Below are positions 23,240 through 35,000 of a stretch of DNA of 64,000 nucleotides, piece by piece. The position numbers and the translations under genes were made by a program. The stretch lies in assembly GCA_015680685.1 (NCBI GenBank), contig MNCI01001065.1, positions 554,629-618,628 on the forward strand. Direction: 5' to 3'. Under the pieces are notes generated by a model. It ran no database searches, was not told the origin of the DNA, and saw only the letters and a program-made list of their open reading frames with translations. How positions within the stretch are numbered: position 1 is the first letter of the stretch; each line of letters starts with the position of its first letter. This stretch comes from Gnetum montanum (Eukaryota; Streptophyta; Gnetopsida; Gnetales; Gnetaceae).

Positions 23240-25689
23240 AGTTGTATTAGTACTTGACGATGAGAAAATTTAGTTATTCTTTAGAGGGTTGGAAATGGAT
23301 GATGTGGAAGTAGATGTGATCCTCATTCTTTGAACCTTTTCAGGACTCTCTTGGAAGAATAATCATTTCTTGGATTGTGGTTCACATGTGATAACTTCCT
23401 CTTGCATGTTGACTACCCTTGTTGCACTTTTTTTGTGGTTCAGATGACAATTTTCCATACATGATAGGAGGTGGCATCATTAGTAGAGGATTGGGATGTT
23501 TATTGGAAGAACCAACTATAGATGGATGCATGTACAAGTTTGAATCTATCCTAGCGGTGTTGGTCTGTGGTACTTAGTGGGATTATATTGTGACAATGGC
23601 ATTACCAAAAGAGATTGGACATTGTAGGTAGTATCCATATGGGTCTAGCAACTAGTATGGATATTATTGATGTGGTGGTGGCATGACCCATGATTGGGGT
23701 TGTTGCCACTACTGATGGTATTGCTCTTATGATTATGGATAAGCTCCATTAGGATAGTATGTAGGTTGGAATTTTTGCCTATAGTTACCTTGAGGATAAG
23801 GTAAACTTTTGGGCATTTATTTCTTGATAAATTTGGGATTAAGTGCATATGCCCATTTCTTGTAAGTGTGACATTACTAGAAAATATCCTTTGGGATGTT
23901 CATATTGGCATACATCACATCCTTCATCATCTTTAGAGCTTGTGTCTAAATACTCAGCCACTAAAGCCACTTTACCCATTTTTCCAAACTCTCTCTTATT
24001 TTTCTTGTCCTTGCCTTTACCAAATATGTGCTCATTTGGCTCCTCCACCATCTTTAAAGCTGTTGTGAATTTCTCATCAACTGAGTTCCACATTTCTCTA
24101 CCTTTACTACTATATTAGTGAAAGATTTCTAGATAGGTAGAGTTTTCTTTTCAATTACCTGTTCCAAGGTCTCTTCTTCTTGTGTGTCACAAATTCTTGC
24201 ATCCCTTTTATGAATAGATGGATCTATGTTATATTCTTCTACTAATTCTCTTTTCCTTAATTCTCCTTCCTCCTTTTCCACTTGGTCAATTAATCTCTAT
24301 ATATGATGGACAAACATTTTGGATAATCGACCGATCAACATAAAATCCATGACCTAGACACATGTGCAGTAGTGAATAATACCTACCCATTACTGCATCA
24401 AGAGATTCATGAGTTACTTGCTTCCATCCTTGGATCTATTTCCATAAATTAGACACCTAGGAATAAGTTTTATATTTGTCATTCAAGAGCTTTAGCATGG
24501 TACTCCATCTTCTAATTGCTTGTAGTTCAAGTGATTTGTACTAGCTCTTGACTTCTTTCATAAGTATCCATGGGAACAACTTTAGTTTTTGCCAATCAAT
24601 TTCAATATTTTGTAGGGCACATGCATCATGGAATGCTTAAATGTGCTGTTAAGGATTAGCATTGTAACCACCCTCAAATCTGGGCATATTGTTCATGTCA
24701 AGACATTTTATATGACTATCCCTTAAGTGCCTAGGTGGAATATAAATAGCTTCCTTGATGTTAATCATACTTCAAATATCCAATAGAGGTTCATCATCAT
24801 AATTAGGTTTGTGAGCTTTATTGTAGTGGTGTCCCCTTTAGTGCTTATGCCTTTCTCTATCATCTCTCTTATCCCTACATCTTCTTTGTTCATAATCTTC
24901 ATCTTCTCCATCAAAGTACCTCAGGTGATAGCCATGTTAATTATGAGTCCTTCTTTTCTCCCTATCATGATCTCGATATATTTTTCTTCTCCTATTAGAG
25001 TTCAATGATGATTAGAAAGATGAAGATGAGGTAGTGGAAGAATGGTGTTAACTTGTTTTCCTTTCATGACTATGGTGTTCTTATTTATGGAATCCAGTAG
25101 AAACTCTTGGCCTTGAGTCCTACTTACACTTTGAATCTATTACTTCTCTTATGGGTATCTCTACTAAGGTGGAATGCAATTGTACTTTAACAAGTTCCTC
25201 CAATCAAATGATAGGTGTTTGCAAATTGACCTCATGACTCTGGTGGAGTTCCTCAACGATGAACACATCACCATCAAGTTCTTCTAAGATCACCAAAGAG
25301 TTTATTTTCTTCCCCTCATTATGGACATGTTTAATCTCTATGATATCATCTCTTTTCACTTGCTCCTTAGTGGGCTGATAGGTCCTTATCATGTGTTTGG
25401 AAACATGATACCCATCAAGTACATTACTTAGATTTATGTCCCTTAGAGCTATCTAAACCATGATGAACACTAAGTGTTCTAGAGGTAGAACAATGTTACC
25501 TTAAATATCTCTCAACCTTAGTTACCTATCTTAGTGAAAGATGAAAGTAAAATCAAGATAATAAGGATCATGATGAGCATATGAAATCCTTTCTTACATT
25601 GGCATACTCCATTCTTCTTCATCATTGGTTCTATCATTACCTCTTTTTGATTCTTTGGTAGGTGGGGATTTATGTTTGATTGAAGCCAT
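23240..25689 (-). pseudogene. Element A gag
   Basis: Starts at ATG 25689 on the minus strand with a hydrophilic region (MASIKHKSPPTKESKRG), then an Arg/His-rich stretch (24850-25000), then the retrotransposon gag domain at about 24700-24330 (RFEGGYNANP, AFHDAC, WQKLKLFP, and a GWKQVTHESLD...MGRYYSLLHMC block) that aligns with B gag. A CDVCQYEHPKG motif near 23905, matching CNICLYDRPKG in B, is followed by a Pro/Gln/His-rich tail to the protease. Several TAG stops lie where B has Gln codons (YQHLQAF against xQHIxAF). Confidence 0.7.
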
Positions 25690-25819
25690 GTTGTGGTTTT
25701 TAGAAATTTTGGTTAAGTATGCTTAATTCTTGAGAATAATTATGAGATTATGAATTTTAACTTGGATTCTTAATATAACAAACTTTATAAAATTAATTAC
25801 TCAACATACATTGACACAT

Positions 25820-25837
25820 CCTTGGCAATGATGCCAA
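25820..25837 (-). other. Primer binding site of element A
   Basis: Minus strand TTGGCATCATTGCCAAGG directly abuts the 5' LTR. It matches the Athila-type site TTGGCGCCGTTGCCGGGG except for transitions at CG and CCG positions. Confidence 0.7.
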
Positions 25838-26682
25838 TGATGAGCAATGAAGTAATCGAACATCCAACCATACAAGTCATGAGTGTCCATGCATGGCCTA
25901 ACCATAATCCATGGATGAGGCAATGTTAATATGCTAGCAATTGGGCTAAGTTTGAGACTATTGTCTTTCCACGTAGAGCTAGTGAAGTCTATGTGTATGG
26001 TTTAGATCATCATGAGGTATATGATAGCTGATGTTGTTTGGCCATTATTACTCTTAGTGAACATGGTAAAAATGGAAATGATTTCTAAGTCTAAGTAAAA
26101 CAAATAAACTATTCTATCCTAGCCTATGGCAATGAGCATCTACTCCTAATCTTCCATACACACTTTGGGCTTTGTGTAACGACTACTAGAATATCAAGTG
26201 TAGTGCTACTAGCTGTACCAAGAAATAACATCATTGGGTTACCAAGAAATTAGACTTAAGTAACAATAAAGTGCATGGAAAAGTAAAACATTAACTAGAA
26301 AATAGTCAACATTATTCTAAGTAAAATGATAAACTAGAAGAATGCCGCTATAGTGAGAAATAAATCGATCGTTATTTCTACTCACACATGTGGCCAAGTA
26401 CAAGATGTTCAAACAAAGATGTTGTTCACTAAGTCACACTACACTACAAGCATTCACTCTTCTAATTGCTAAGCCTAAGTGCATAAAACTAAACTGCAAG
26501 AGTTTTGTTACTAGTGGAATTAAACTTATGTGGATTGTGCACCCAAGTGTCATATTTATAAAGCTACACACATCCCATCATATCAATGATGATGTAGCAT
26601 GTGCTACGATACCGAATAAACAACATTGTTGATGTGATATTGTTGTTACGATATCGTTGGTGATGAAAAATTAACGTTATCA
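25838..26682 (-). repeat. 5' LTR of element A
   Basis: 845 bp, paired with 13756-14633. TATA (minus) at 26553-26560 with a decayed GATATC cluster at 26580-26660. Ends TGATGAGC/TTATCA on the plus strand. Confidence 0.85.
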
Positions 26683-26687
26683 ATAGT
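26683..26687. repeat. Target site duplication of element A (right)
   Basis: ATAGT, identical to 13751-13755. Confidence 0.85.
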
Positions 26688-28570
26688 CATCAATGAAACT
26701 TATGAAGTAGGAATATCCTAAAAGATTTGTGTAGCCATGGAACCACATAAATCTAAATGCACAGGTTCTAGCTTTTCTTGTGCACACCAAATACTAGTAG
26801 GAAAAGAAGCTCAATGAGATTTTCCAAGTATGAAAGCATGACCTTAAGGCATAGACTTTGGAATAGTATGGAGACCAACATATCCTTTCTTCTTCATAGT
26901 TGTAATGTTCTGAATATTGGTGTATCCTAAATATACATGCCACAACATGAACATAGAGAAAACATTATTTTTAATAAGACAAACTTGATCAATTAGTAAG
27001 AATTAACCATGAAGAAGAAGAAGAGGTCCACTATGATATCTCATTATTACTTCAAGTCCTTGAGAGGTTTGTATGCTAGCTCCTTGGGATGAGACAATGG
27101 ACTTGATATTATCCATTTTAGCCAAGTGCATTAATGATAATAGATTTGAGCTTAATCAAGGTACATCAAGAACATCATGTAAAATATAATCTTTATGACC
27201 AAGAAGTTGGAGATTTATAGTTCCATGATCTATAACTTCAATGAATCCTTGATCTGCTAAGTATACATGGCTACACTAATCAACAAAACTTTGAAAGTAG
27301 TCATGATGTAGTGTCATATGCTTTGTGGCACCCAAGTCCATAATCCAAGATTTTGAGTGAGGAACATGATGAGAGATATGCACTTGTTATACCTCCTTGA
27401 TTATGTCTTTTGGATTAGTAACTACTATATTGGAATAATCATAATTTTTCTCTTAATATGAATCAACAATCTTGGAGACATTGTTGGCAGAAATTTTTTG
27501 AACTCTATCCCAACTAGTCTTACAAATCTTTGTAAGATGTCCAAACTTTTCACATCTCTCAAATTGGATCTTGCTCTTATTTTGGTGTTTAGATTGTTTT
27601 TTTTTTCTCACCTTTACTCTTGATATATCAACTTAGAAGAACTAAACATGGAGTTTTGACCCTTACCTTTACTTTTCAATATTTTGTTTCCTTTTCCTTG
27701 ATTCATGACTTACTTTGAAGGCTAAGTTAGAATTCATTGTATAACTAGTTTTAGCAATAATGAGATCCTTTTTTAGCATTTCAAAAGTCATAGTGGGGAA
27801 ATTTCCACTAGCATGCAAAAATAAGATGTAGCTTTACATGTGTGGATCCTAAAGAAAATATCTAATAATATTGTAGTAACGTAAAAAGAGTTTCGAATTA
27901 GGATCAATCTTCTTCACCTTCATCTTAATTTCTTTAATCTGAGCATACAGTTGTCACATGCATCCTAGTTCATATTTTAATGTATTCATATTAGATAGAA
28001 AATGTACAATTTTCATGTTATTCTTTGAATAGAAAGCATCTTGCAACAACTTATAATTTTCATATGTTGTAATTGTTGGATTAAGTAACTTTTGATGTTC
28101 ATACGAAAGAGCTCTCCTAATTAATGCTTTTATAATAAAGTCATTTTCTTTCTATACCACCTCCTTGTCAACATCTATAGAAGGTGTGTGCATGGTCTGA
28201 AGATGTTTGGTGTAGAGGCCATATATGGTAAGTATCATTCCACTTTTCCCAAGTATCTGAACCAAGTAATGAAGATTATATTTCCATTTGAATGGCAGCA
28301 ACAACAATAGGATTTTAATGACTCAATTTTTGACATCGTAGAATACACACATGTTGAAAAATCAGAATTTCTTTCCACCTTGTATGACCAAGGTCGATGT
28401 AAGAAGGAATGACACAATGGTTTTGAGGGTCTTTTGCCCTTTTAATCAATCCTTAAAAACTTCCCCTCTAGGTTAGAAAAAGGATCATTATCTTATCCTT
28501 TTTCAAAGGCACTCTTTTGGGTTTTAACCTTCTAGTCAATGCTTCTTATAGCCTAAAAACATGTATTTTG
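26688..28570 (-). pseudogene. Element K: gag, protease and start of integrase
   Basis: Minus-strand copia sequence. A gag region (about 28440-27700) includes the part that reads FEMLKKDLIIAKTSYTMNS, then a knuckle-like FGHLTKIC near 27545, then the protease start WIMDLGATKHMT near 27335, where the family has DSGAS.HM: the Ser of the D-S-G triad is Leu here. A pre-integrase stretch near 26940 reads LWHVYLGYTNIQNI. The sequence then enters the integrase core and stops at the target duplication of element A; it resumes at 13750. Stops and frameshifts throughout. Confidence 0.7.
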
Positions 28571-29904
28571 AACAAACGTGCTTGTAAAAATGATATTTGT
28601 CATTAGTGAGATGCTCTGTCTATGTGAAGTTGCATGCACACAAATGCAATGTTGATAAAGAAAAGAGAAACTTGAAAAAATAAATAGATATAAAACTTTT
28701 CTTACTAAACTATGCTTTGGTTACCTACACAAAGTGGCTACCTATGAGTTGTACCAACTAAGAGAAAGTTTATATCTAAACCTTCAAATTAAAAGAAAAG
28801 AGAAACCAAATCCAAGCCCACATAGATATTGCACAATCTTGGCAAATTCTAATATATTAAGATACAAAATTACTTTTAATATGTAAGGAAAAGTGTTAAA
28901 CTATAACTCAATTTGATATATATTAATAATATATGTTAAATACATTATATAAGTTAATTATATTCAACACAAAAAATAACAAAGTACTAAATACATGAAA
29001 ATACACAATTCACACAAGTGCATAATAACCCAAAGGATCTTGTTCTACATTCACAAGGATTATAAACCTACCCAACGCATCTTGCTCCACATCCACACGA
29101 GGTAAAAAAACTTAAGATTGAATACACTAAAGTTGAAAAGCACTTTCAAAAGAAATTTATATATATAATATATATATATATGTTTTTAAAAAAGAGAGTA
29201 TTCAACAATTGATATGATTCAGTTAGCAATGATGATAACATGCATAATAATTATAAAGTCAAACAAAACTTCACTGTAACAAAGCATTTTTCTGATTCCC
29301 AATAATGATGATAAAACAGATTTCTTACGTCTTTGCTTGCTTGGGTGCTACACGCTGTGGCCTTCTATTTGTGATAGACTGGTACATCTACACCAATGCA
29401 ACAGATGAAGCGGAAGTCCTAAATTACAATACAATCAAAACATCTCTGTCAACGGCAACAATGGCAGGAGAAGATTCAGTTGCAATGGTGGCGGTGGTGC
29501 TGCTGCTGGTGTTGTAGGCATAAGCAGCAAACACAAGGCTAAACTGAAACCACCAACAACGTATGTTTTGGGTACGGCTGGAATCTCAGAATTTCCAAAC
29601 ATGAAGGTATATGTCCCATTAAATTCCAACCCTGATTCTGGGACCGATAGCTGAAAGTGACGTGGAGTGCTAGAATTTTCATTTATGTGCAGAAATAAAA
29701 AAATCTGCTCGAAATTTCCGTTTCCTGTGTAAAAAATAAAATAGAGAGCAACTAACATAGAAACAAAAAGCAATATGAGAGAGAGGAGAGATCCTTAAGC
29801 AGGAAAAAATTGAAACTCCTTCACTGTGAACAAAAATGAGAGACCTCCAAATTCCAAAGCAAAAAATATTGAAGGTCAATCACCAACGATCAAATCAACC
29901 TTGT
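28571..29904. other. Element K leader with an atypical, more GC-balanced segment
   Basis: Between the K primer site and gag. 28571-29290 is AT-rich without features apart from a (TA)n tract at about 29159-29182. 29300-29720 differs in composition: it has trinucleotide-type runs (gcggtggtgctgctgctggtg near 29490) and reads openly on both strands, e.g. minus 29773-29435 with SVPESGLEFNGTYTFMFGNS and a hydrophobic stretch. Origin is not recognised; a captured piece of a host gene is possible. Confidence 0.35.
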
Positions 29905-29916
29905 GCTCCAATACTA
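29905..29916 (-). other. Primer binding site of element K
   Basis: Minus strand TAGTATTGGAGC, two bases inside the LTR edge, resembles TGGTATCAGAGC, the initiator-Met tRNA site common in plant copia elements. Confidence 0.6.
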
Positions 29917-29918
29917 TA

Positions 29919-30212
29919 TGATAACATAACAGATAGCCAATGAACTGCCAATGAACTGAATGCACATGCTTCATTACTGAAACATATAAATGAATCGTAC
30001 AAAGATAAATTGAAGATCATAACCCCAATATATAGCCAAAGAAGAACTAAAACTAACTCCAACATAAAATAGAAAGATCCCAAAGAAAAGGGGAAAATAG
30101 GCAATAGAGTTACCAAAATGAAGGAAAGAACAGGAAGAAAAGCTCTAGCAAAAAAAAAAAAAAAAACAAAAGAAAGAAAGAAAGAGAGTTATGAATTGAA
30201 ACAGCTATAATA
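29919..30212 (-). repeat. 5' LTR of element K
   Basis: 294 bp, paired with 10921-11189. It ends TATAATA on the plus strand against TGTAACA in the other copy (two transitions). An A-run at about 30150-30167 followed by (GAAA)n explains the extra length. Confidence 0.7.
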
Positions 30213-30217
30213 GGTCG
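30213..30217. repeat. Target site duplication of element K (right)
   Basis: GGTCG, against GGTTG at 10916-10920. Confidence 0.55.
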
Positions 30218-30584
30218 GTGCACTAGATTGCTCAAGGTCATGCCCTCTTTTTCAATGGAATTTTCTAGGTTTAGTAGGTCATCTAGTGCCTTCACATTGA
30301 GGTTGGATCCATGCTACTCACATGTTCATTTGCTCATGGTCATGCATTCTTTTTCAATGGAATTTTCTAGGTTTAGTAGGTCATCTAGTGCCTTTAAATT
30401 GAGGTTGGATCCATGTTACTCCCATGTTCATTTATGTTATGGTTTGTCCTTATTGATCTTGATTAAAACTACATGATCTAGAGGTTGCAATCGGTGCTAA
30501 GCTAGTTGGTATTAGATCTTCACTTTTGATGTTGGACTAGTTACCATTGGTGGATTTGGATTTAGCAATTCATGCAAGGATTTT
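30218..30584 (-). pseudogene. Host LINE segment between elements K and B
   Basis: Short piece of the minus-strand LINE lying between ORF1 (39273-40441, right of element B) and the endonuclease (left of element K). The minus strand reads KALDDLLNLENSIEKEGMT and repeats this because of a 102-bp tandem duplication (30229-30330 and 30331-30432; 34 codons, frame kept). No domain is recognised in it. Confidence 0.45.
30229..30432. repeat. 102-bp tandem duplication
   Basis: Two adjacent copies starting tgctcaaggtcatg and tgctcatggtcatg, nearly identical, both ending at 'cccatgttcattt'-like sequence. Confidence 0.85.
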
Positions 30585-31418
30585 TTATGAGTCGTCATTT
30601 GGGGCAACCGCGATATCGCATACACGATATCGCAGCCCAACCCGCAATATCGCATACGCGATATCGCAGCCTGTCTCCTCATCTATAAATAAGAGGTAGG
30701 AAGATCCAATAGGGAGCTTTTTGTTAGTTTTAGAGTCAGTTAGTTTGTAGTGTTTTCATTTCTTTCTCTCAACCCTTTTCCTCTCCATGTATGCCCACAG
30801 TGTGGTGAATGTAATTATATGGCATCCTTTATTCGAGTGTGACGTACTTGGACACGCACATGACCGACAATAAAGATCGAGATTACTTCATCATTGTAGC
30901 ATTCACTTAGTTTAATTATTTAATTAATTGTTATTTACTACTTTCCTAGTTAATCTCTCTCACCCTTAAACTCATGTTAAAACATAGACTGAGTACGACT
31001 TGATTACGAGCATTTAAGTGTGACTACTTGGTAACCCAGTAGCGTACCTAGGATCTGCGCTTGGTAATCCCAATAGTAGTCGTGCACGAAGTCCAAGATG
31101 TGTACGGATAATCAAGGAACAGATGCTCATCGCACTTAGGCTAGTTTAGATTCTCTTACCCTTTCTCTATTAGCTTAGATAATATTACTTTCCATTGCCT
31201 TCAAGAGTAGCATTAGATAAGAAACCTATCATACACCTCACTCTGGACTAAACCATATGTGACAAATCTAATACTAGTCTAGGTGGGAAGACAACGAACT
31301 ACAACCTAAGACTAACTGTCTAGATGCCACAACTAGTCTGTCTGCGGAGTTCCACCAGATTGCACGTGTAACACTCATATTCGTATGGTTGAGTGTAGGG
31401 GTACCTTGCCACTCATCA
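30585..31418 (+). repeat. 5' LTR of element B
   Basis: 834 bp, starts TTATGAGTCGTCATTT (the 3' copy starts TGATGAGTCATCATTT) and ends ACTCATCA. It holds the GATATC cluster at 30610-30667, TATAAATA at 30684-30691, and the shared downstream half. Confidence 0.85.
30608..30691 (+). promoter_or_regulatory. GATATC palindrome cluster and TATA box, 5' LTR of B
   Basis: Three GATATC cores and one AATATC in 60 bp, TATA about 17 bp after the last. Part of it forms an inverted repeat whose 9-bp arms are each internally palindromic (GCGATATCGCATACACGATA; also a unit GCATACGCGATATCGC at 30650). Confidence 0.6.
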
Positions 31419-31437
31419 TTGGCAGCATTTTTGGGGA
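31419..31437 (+). other. Primer binding site of element B
   Basis: TTGGCAGCATTTTTGGGGA directly follows the 5' LTR and resembles TTGGCGCCGTTGCCGGGGA with mostly transition changes. Confidence 0.65.
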
Positions 31438-31559
31438 TGGTGCTAGTTATTTAGATTAGTTATATCATACAAGGTCGCTGTAAAGGACTTAACAATATAT
31501 CTTTTAAGAAGAAATAATTATTAAAATTCACACATAAATTCACACACAATTTCACAACC

Positions 31560-33546
31560 ATGGCTCTCCTACAAGATTACAATAATGCCACACCTAGTGA
31601 GGAAGTTCATTGGAGAACCAACAAATTATATGACAATGAAGATTGGAGTACACCATGCGAGGTGGGGGTTTCTTATAAACATGAACGAAGGAAACGTCAT
31701 CCTAATGCACGAAAGCATAACTTACTTGATGACAATGAACTTCCACTAGCCACTACAAGCTTAACGCAAATACAAGAGGTTGTTCGAATCTCACGTAGGC
31801 ATCGTAAAGAAAGCCATCTACCCAAGCTCAATTTAAACAACTTCCCTACTTTTTTAGGAGGCTATGATTTAGACCTATATCAACATTTACAAGCCTTCTA
31901 CGATGCTTGCACATGGAATAACATTGATAACGGGTAGCAAAAACTTAAGCTCCTTCCCATGACACTCGTTGGCCAAAGCAAAAGTATGGTATAGATTGTT
32001 AAAACCAAATTCAATACGATGTTGGTCAATGATGGTAGAAGTTTTTAACGGAAAATATCAAACCTATGCAAGAGTGTTAGCCTTGAGGAAACAAATCCAA
32101 GAGTGGAAACAAGTGAAACATAAACCCTTGGACATGGCCTTAGAAAGATATTATGCACTATTAAACAACTGTCCAGGCCATGGGTTTTCCGAGGAAAGGC
32201 TAATGTACCATATCATTGATGGGCTTCGTGATGCAACAAGAGTAACCCTAGGGATGTATGCCCAAGGTCAACTATACGAACTACGAACCCATTAAGTCCA
32301 AGAGCTTATTAAGTGGGTAGTCAAAGAAGAAGGTGAAATGGCTAGATGGGAGAGTGTTGAAACACATCAATGGGACCAAAATCTTAACTTAACAAAGGTC
32401 CATAATCATAAAAAGGAGAAATCAACCTATCACAAGGAGAAAGAATCATCTTTGCCAATACAACAACCATTAGAAGAAGTTAAGGCAAAGATCAATAAGA
32501 TGTTGGAATGGACGTATAAAAAGTGTGGAGAATATATTGATATTATTGGAGATAGATTTTTGACAAACCGAGAAGTAGGACAAAGTATCACTAGACAATC
32601 GGAAAGAAGGGATAAGGAAAATAAGAGCTTAACTACCAATCTTACGTATGAATGCAACATATGCCTGTACGATCGCCCCAAGGGCTAATGCCCAATCTTG
32701 TCACATTTACATGAGCATTGGGGAAATACATTACATCCAAAGTTCATACAGAGATACTATGTTTGATCATATTGGCAAAAATCCTAGTCGTGAGAGAGAC
32801 CACCACTAAACTGGAGACACCCTTCATATCATTTGAACCCAAATGCTTATCTTGTTCAACATCCTATTTATCCAGCTACGCCAACACACTTTATCTCACC
32901 ACAGTACCATTCTCCTCAATACTATCAGCCCATGCCTTCAACACAACCACCACCTTGTGTATCCTACACTTCTCCTCAATTTCAACATTCTCATCCTTTC
33001 CCTCCTTATACATCACCACCAACTGTTCCTAAGGTGTCTGCACCACAGCAACAACCCACGGACGTTACTTGTGCTGCTACTACCAATAGTAATGAGAGGC
33101 CTCCTCAATATCCAAATCGTCCCTTCTTTAAACATGACCATAAGAAGGGACAACAAAATTCCGAGACCACTACATCCTCCAACTCAGCACAAGTCCCATA
33201 CAATGGTACACCCTTATCTTCGAACCCAATGCCTCATGTAACTCCATTAGGGCCACCAACTCACACTCCAACAACAATACAGCCCAATGAACACAGGAAC
33301 GGAGAGCGACAACCCGATCCCTGCATACCATCTTCCGGTTACCAACATCATAGTGGATCAACTTATTATCCGAGAACTACATCGTACAAATTGCCCCACT
33401 ATGTTCACTATAATCAAGTGTGTGAACCCCGATGGGGTAAGTATGACCAGGCCCTAATATTTCCAACATGCAAGGATTCTCATCTTCCATTTGTTAATCC
33501 TTTCCATCCTCAACCGTTTAGTTATGGGGGATATCCCCCATTCTAA
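31560..33546 (+). pseudogene. Element B gag
   Basis: ATG at 31560 opens a hydrophilic N-terminal region (MALLQDYNNATPSEEVHWR), a basic patch near 31690, then the retrotransposon gag domain from about 31830 (FPTFLGGYDLDLYQHLQAF, KLKLLPMTL, AKVWYRLLKPNS, GKYQTYARV, ALERYYALLNNCPGHGF). A CNICLYDRPKG motif at about 32655 precedes a long Pro/Gln/Tyr/His-rich tail (32840-33546) ending GGYPPF. Defects are few: one extra base near 31978 shifts the frame inside GQAKVW, and a handful of stops follow (TAG 31935, TAA 32293, TAA 32686, TGA near 32764). The TAG at 31935 stands where element A has a Trp codon. Confidence 0.75.
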
Positions 33547-34935
33547 TAATAAGCAGGATTAATACCCACTTTTTATTTTCTTTAATTTTACAACTTTTTG
33601 TTTTCCAATTTTTCATTTTTCAATTTCTTGTTTTATCTTTTTACCTTTTTGTCTTTTTGTCCTTTTACATTTTTTGTAAGTAATCTCTTCTATGAATAAA
33701 ACACTCGTGTGGATCGCTAGTTGAGGTGTGTTCTATGTTGTCGAGTCTCGAGTGATCAATTATTTGGATAGTGAGCCCATTACACCCACTCATCCATTCT
33801 ACAAATAAGAGGTTCTGTTCGAGGATACAGTGATATTCTTGATATGTTTTAAAACTTAAAATTAATTTTGTGTTCATTGTACCTAGAATGAAGAAGGATG
33901 GACCAAGAGGGATGATTAGGGTGTGACATCAAGGGGACTTGAGGATTCTCTTTGGTGACATCTGTGAGAGTTATCATGCAACGTGGTTGTACTAAGATCC
34001 TTGTAGATCTAACGAAAAATGGGAGTAAGAGTAATCAAAAGGGCACCCAAAAATCCAATGTTGTTCTAGGGGGTCCCACTGGAAAGACATGCATCCATGC
34101 CTGAAGGTTGGTGGCTTCTTTGGATTCAATATTCAAAAAAAAAAAGAAGATAGAAAAGAGAAGAAAAAGAAGGAAGTGCCACAAAACAAAAATCACTCCT
34201 CCCTTGAATAAAATGCCAAGTGATCGTACGCCTTGTTGTTATGGTACTCTCATAGTTGCTCATCATGGGATGAAACAATGTGATGTCACTGATTAGAAGA
34301 ATGGACTTGGTCCTGATCTTGGAACGACGGGTTAATGACACCTTAATCATGCTTTTCATGCAGGATTCACTATGCCTTGGGTTAGTTACCTCATTTCCCA
34401 ATCTTACAATCCCTTTCTATAGTTCATTTCATCTCACTGTTCTTGTAATTGTAGCTCGTGTCATGTGTAACATAGAACTCTTACCTCATTCTGGTGATAA
34501 TTAAATGTGTGTGTTTTGTGAAGTCAATGTGGATTACATTTAACCCTTCTAGTGCCCATAGACACTTTAAGTGTGGTTACACAAGGGCATTATAGGTTGG
34601 AACCTGCTTTGGGGAGGACCCACTTGTGTAATCTTTTGTAATCTTCACTTATAACATAGCTCACACACACCATTTCTTACCCTCAACATAATTTTCAAAT
34701 GATTTTCTTTCCCTACTACTATCCCTCCAAATCAATGTTCCTATGTACCATTACATAGCCTTTTTCTCTACCACCCAAGGTCCTTATTGATAAAACCCAC
34801 AAATCATTATTCATGCCTTCAAAACCATCTATTTACCTTTGAACCCCTTAACAATAGTCTACTTTCCTAAGTTACAACATTAATTTCAAGAAAATCCCTA
34901 AAAATTCGGTATTTTTGTGGTGCCCCAATGTCACT
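33547..34935 (+). other. Element B spacer between gag and internal promoter
   Basis: Non-coding, T-rich at its start, related to spacers in A and C (see 18261-20155 and 1202-3085). pol would be expected here in an autonomous relative. Confidence 0.6.
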
Positions 34936-35000
34936 AGGGCCATGATATCACATTCACGATGTATCGTACACGATATCGCGTCCCTCCAACCCTATAAATA
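34936..35000 (+). promoter_or_regulatory. Internal GATATC cluster and TATA box upstream of ORF2 (element B)
   Basis: Two GATATC cores (one CGATATCGCG) and a GATGTATC variant, then CCTATAAATAAG with TATAAATA at 34993-35000, 13 bp after the last core. The design equals that of the LTR promoters, yet it lies 3.5 kb inside the element and about 480 bp before the ORF2 ATG. Promoter function is inferred. Confidence 0.55.

Larger units (their letters stand above)
13756..26682 (-). mobile_element. Ty3/gypsy element A (Athila/Tat-like) with extra ORF2, nested in K
   Basis: A 12.9-kb LTR retrotransposon on the minus strand with perfect 5-bp target duplications. Order along the minus strand: 5' LTR (26682-25838), primer site, gag (25689 to about 23240), protease, reverse transcriptase, RNase H, integrase (to about 20160), a spacer of about 2 kb with an internal GATATC/TATA module (18177-18260), ORF2 (17608-14841), polypurine tract, 3' LTR (14633-13756). 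The PR-RT-RH-IN order and the primer site place it in Ty3/gypsy, and the extra 3' frame and primer site point to the Athila/Tat branch. All frames contain stops. Confidence 0.85.
10921..30212 (-). mobile_element. Ty1/copia element K, split by nested element A
   Basis: Complete but dead copia-type LTR retrotransposon on the minus strand. Right LTR 29919-30212 (5'), initiator-Met-like primer site, gag with zinc knuckle, protease, pre-integrase and integrase start (28570-26688), then the rest of integrase, reverse transcriptase and RNase H (13750-11240), polypurine tract and left LTR 10921-11189. Removing element A and one target-site copy leaves about 6.4 kb. The reading across the junction restores a typical integrase stretch (FIDDYS...W.Y), which proves the nesting. 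Gene order PR-IN-RT-RH defines Ty1/copia. Confidence 0.85.

Noticed and set aside
29305-29517. Plus-strand 70-codon frame as a small membrane protein gene
   Set aside because: Lies in the leader of copia element K and overlaps an open minus-strand frame; no family likeness.
33170-33361. Minus-strand frames opposite B gag
   Set aside because: Shadows of the Pro/Gln-rich gag tail.
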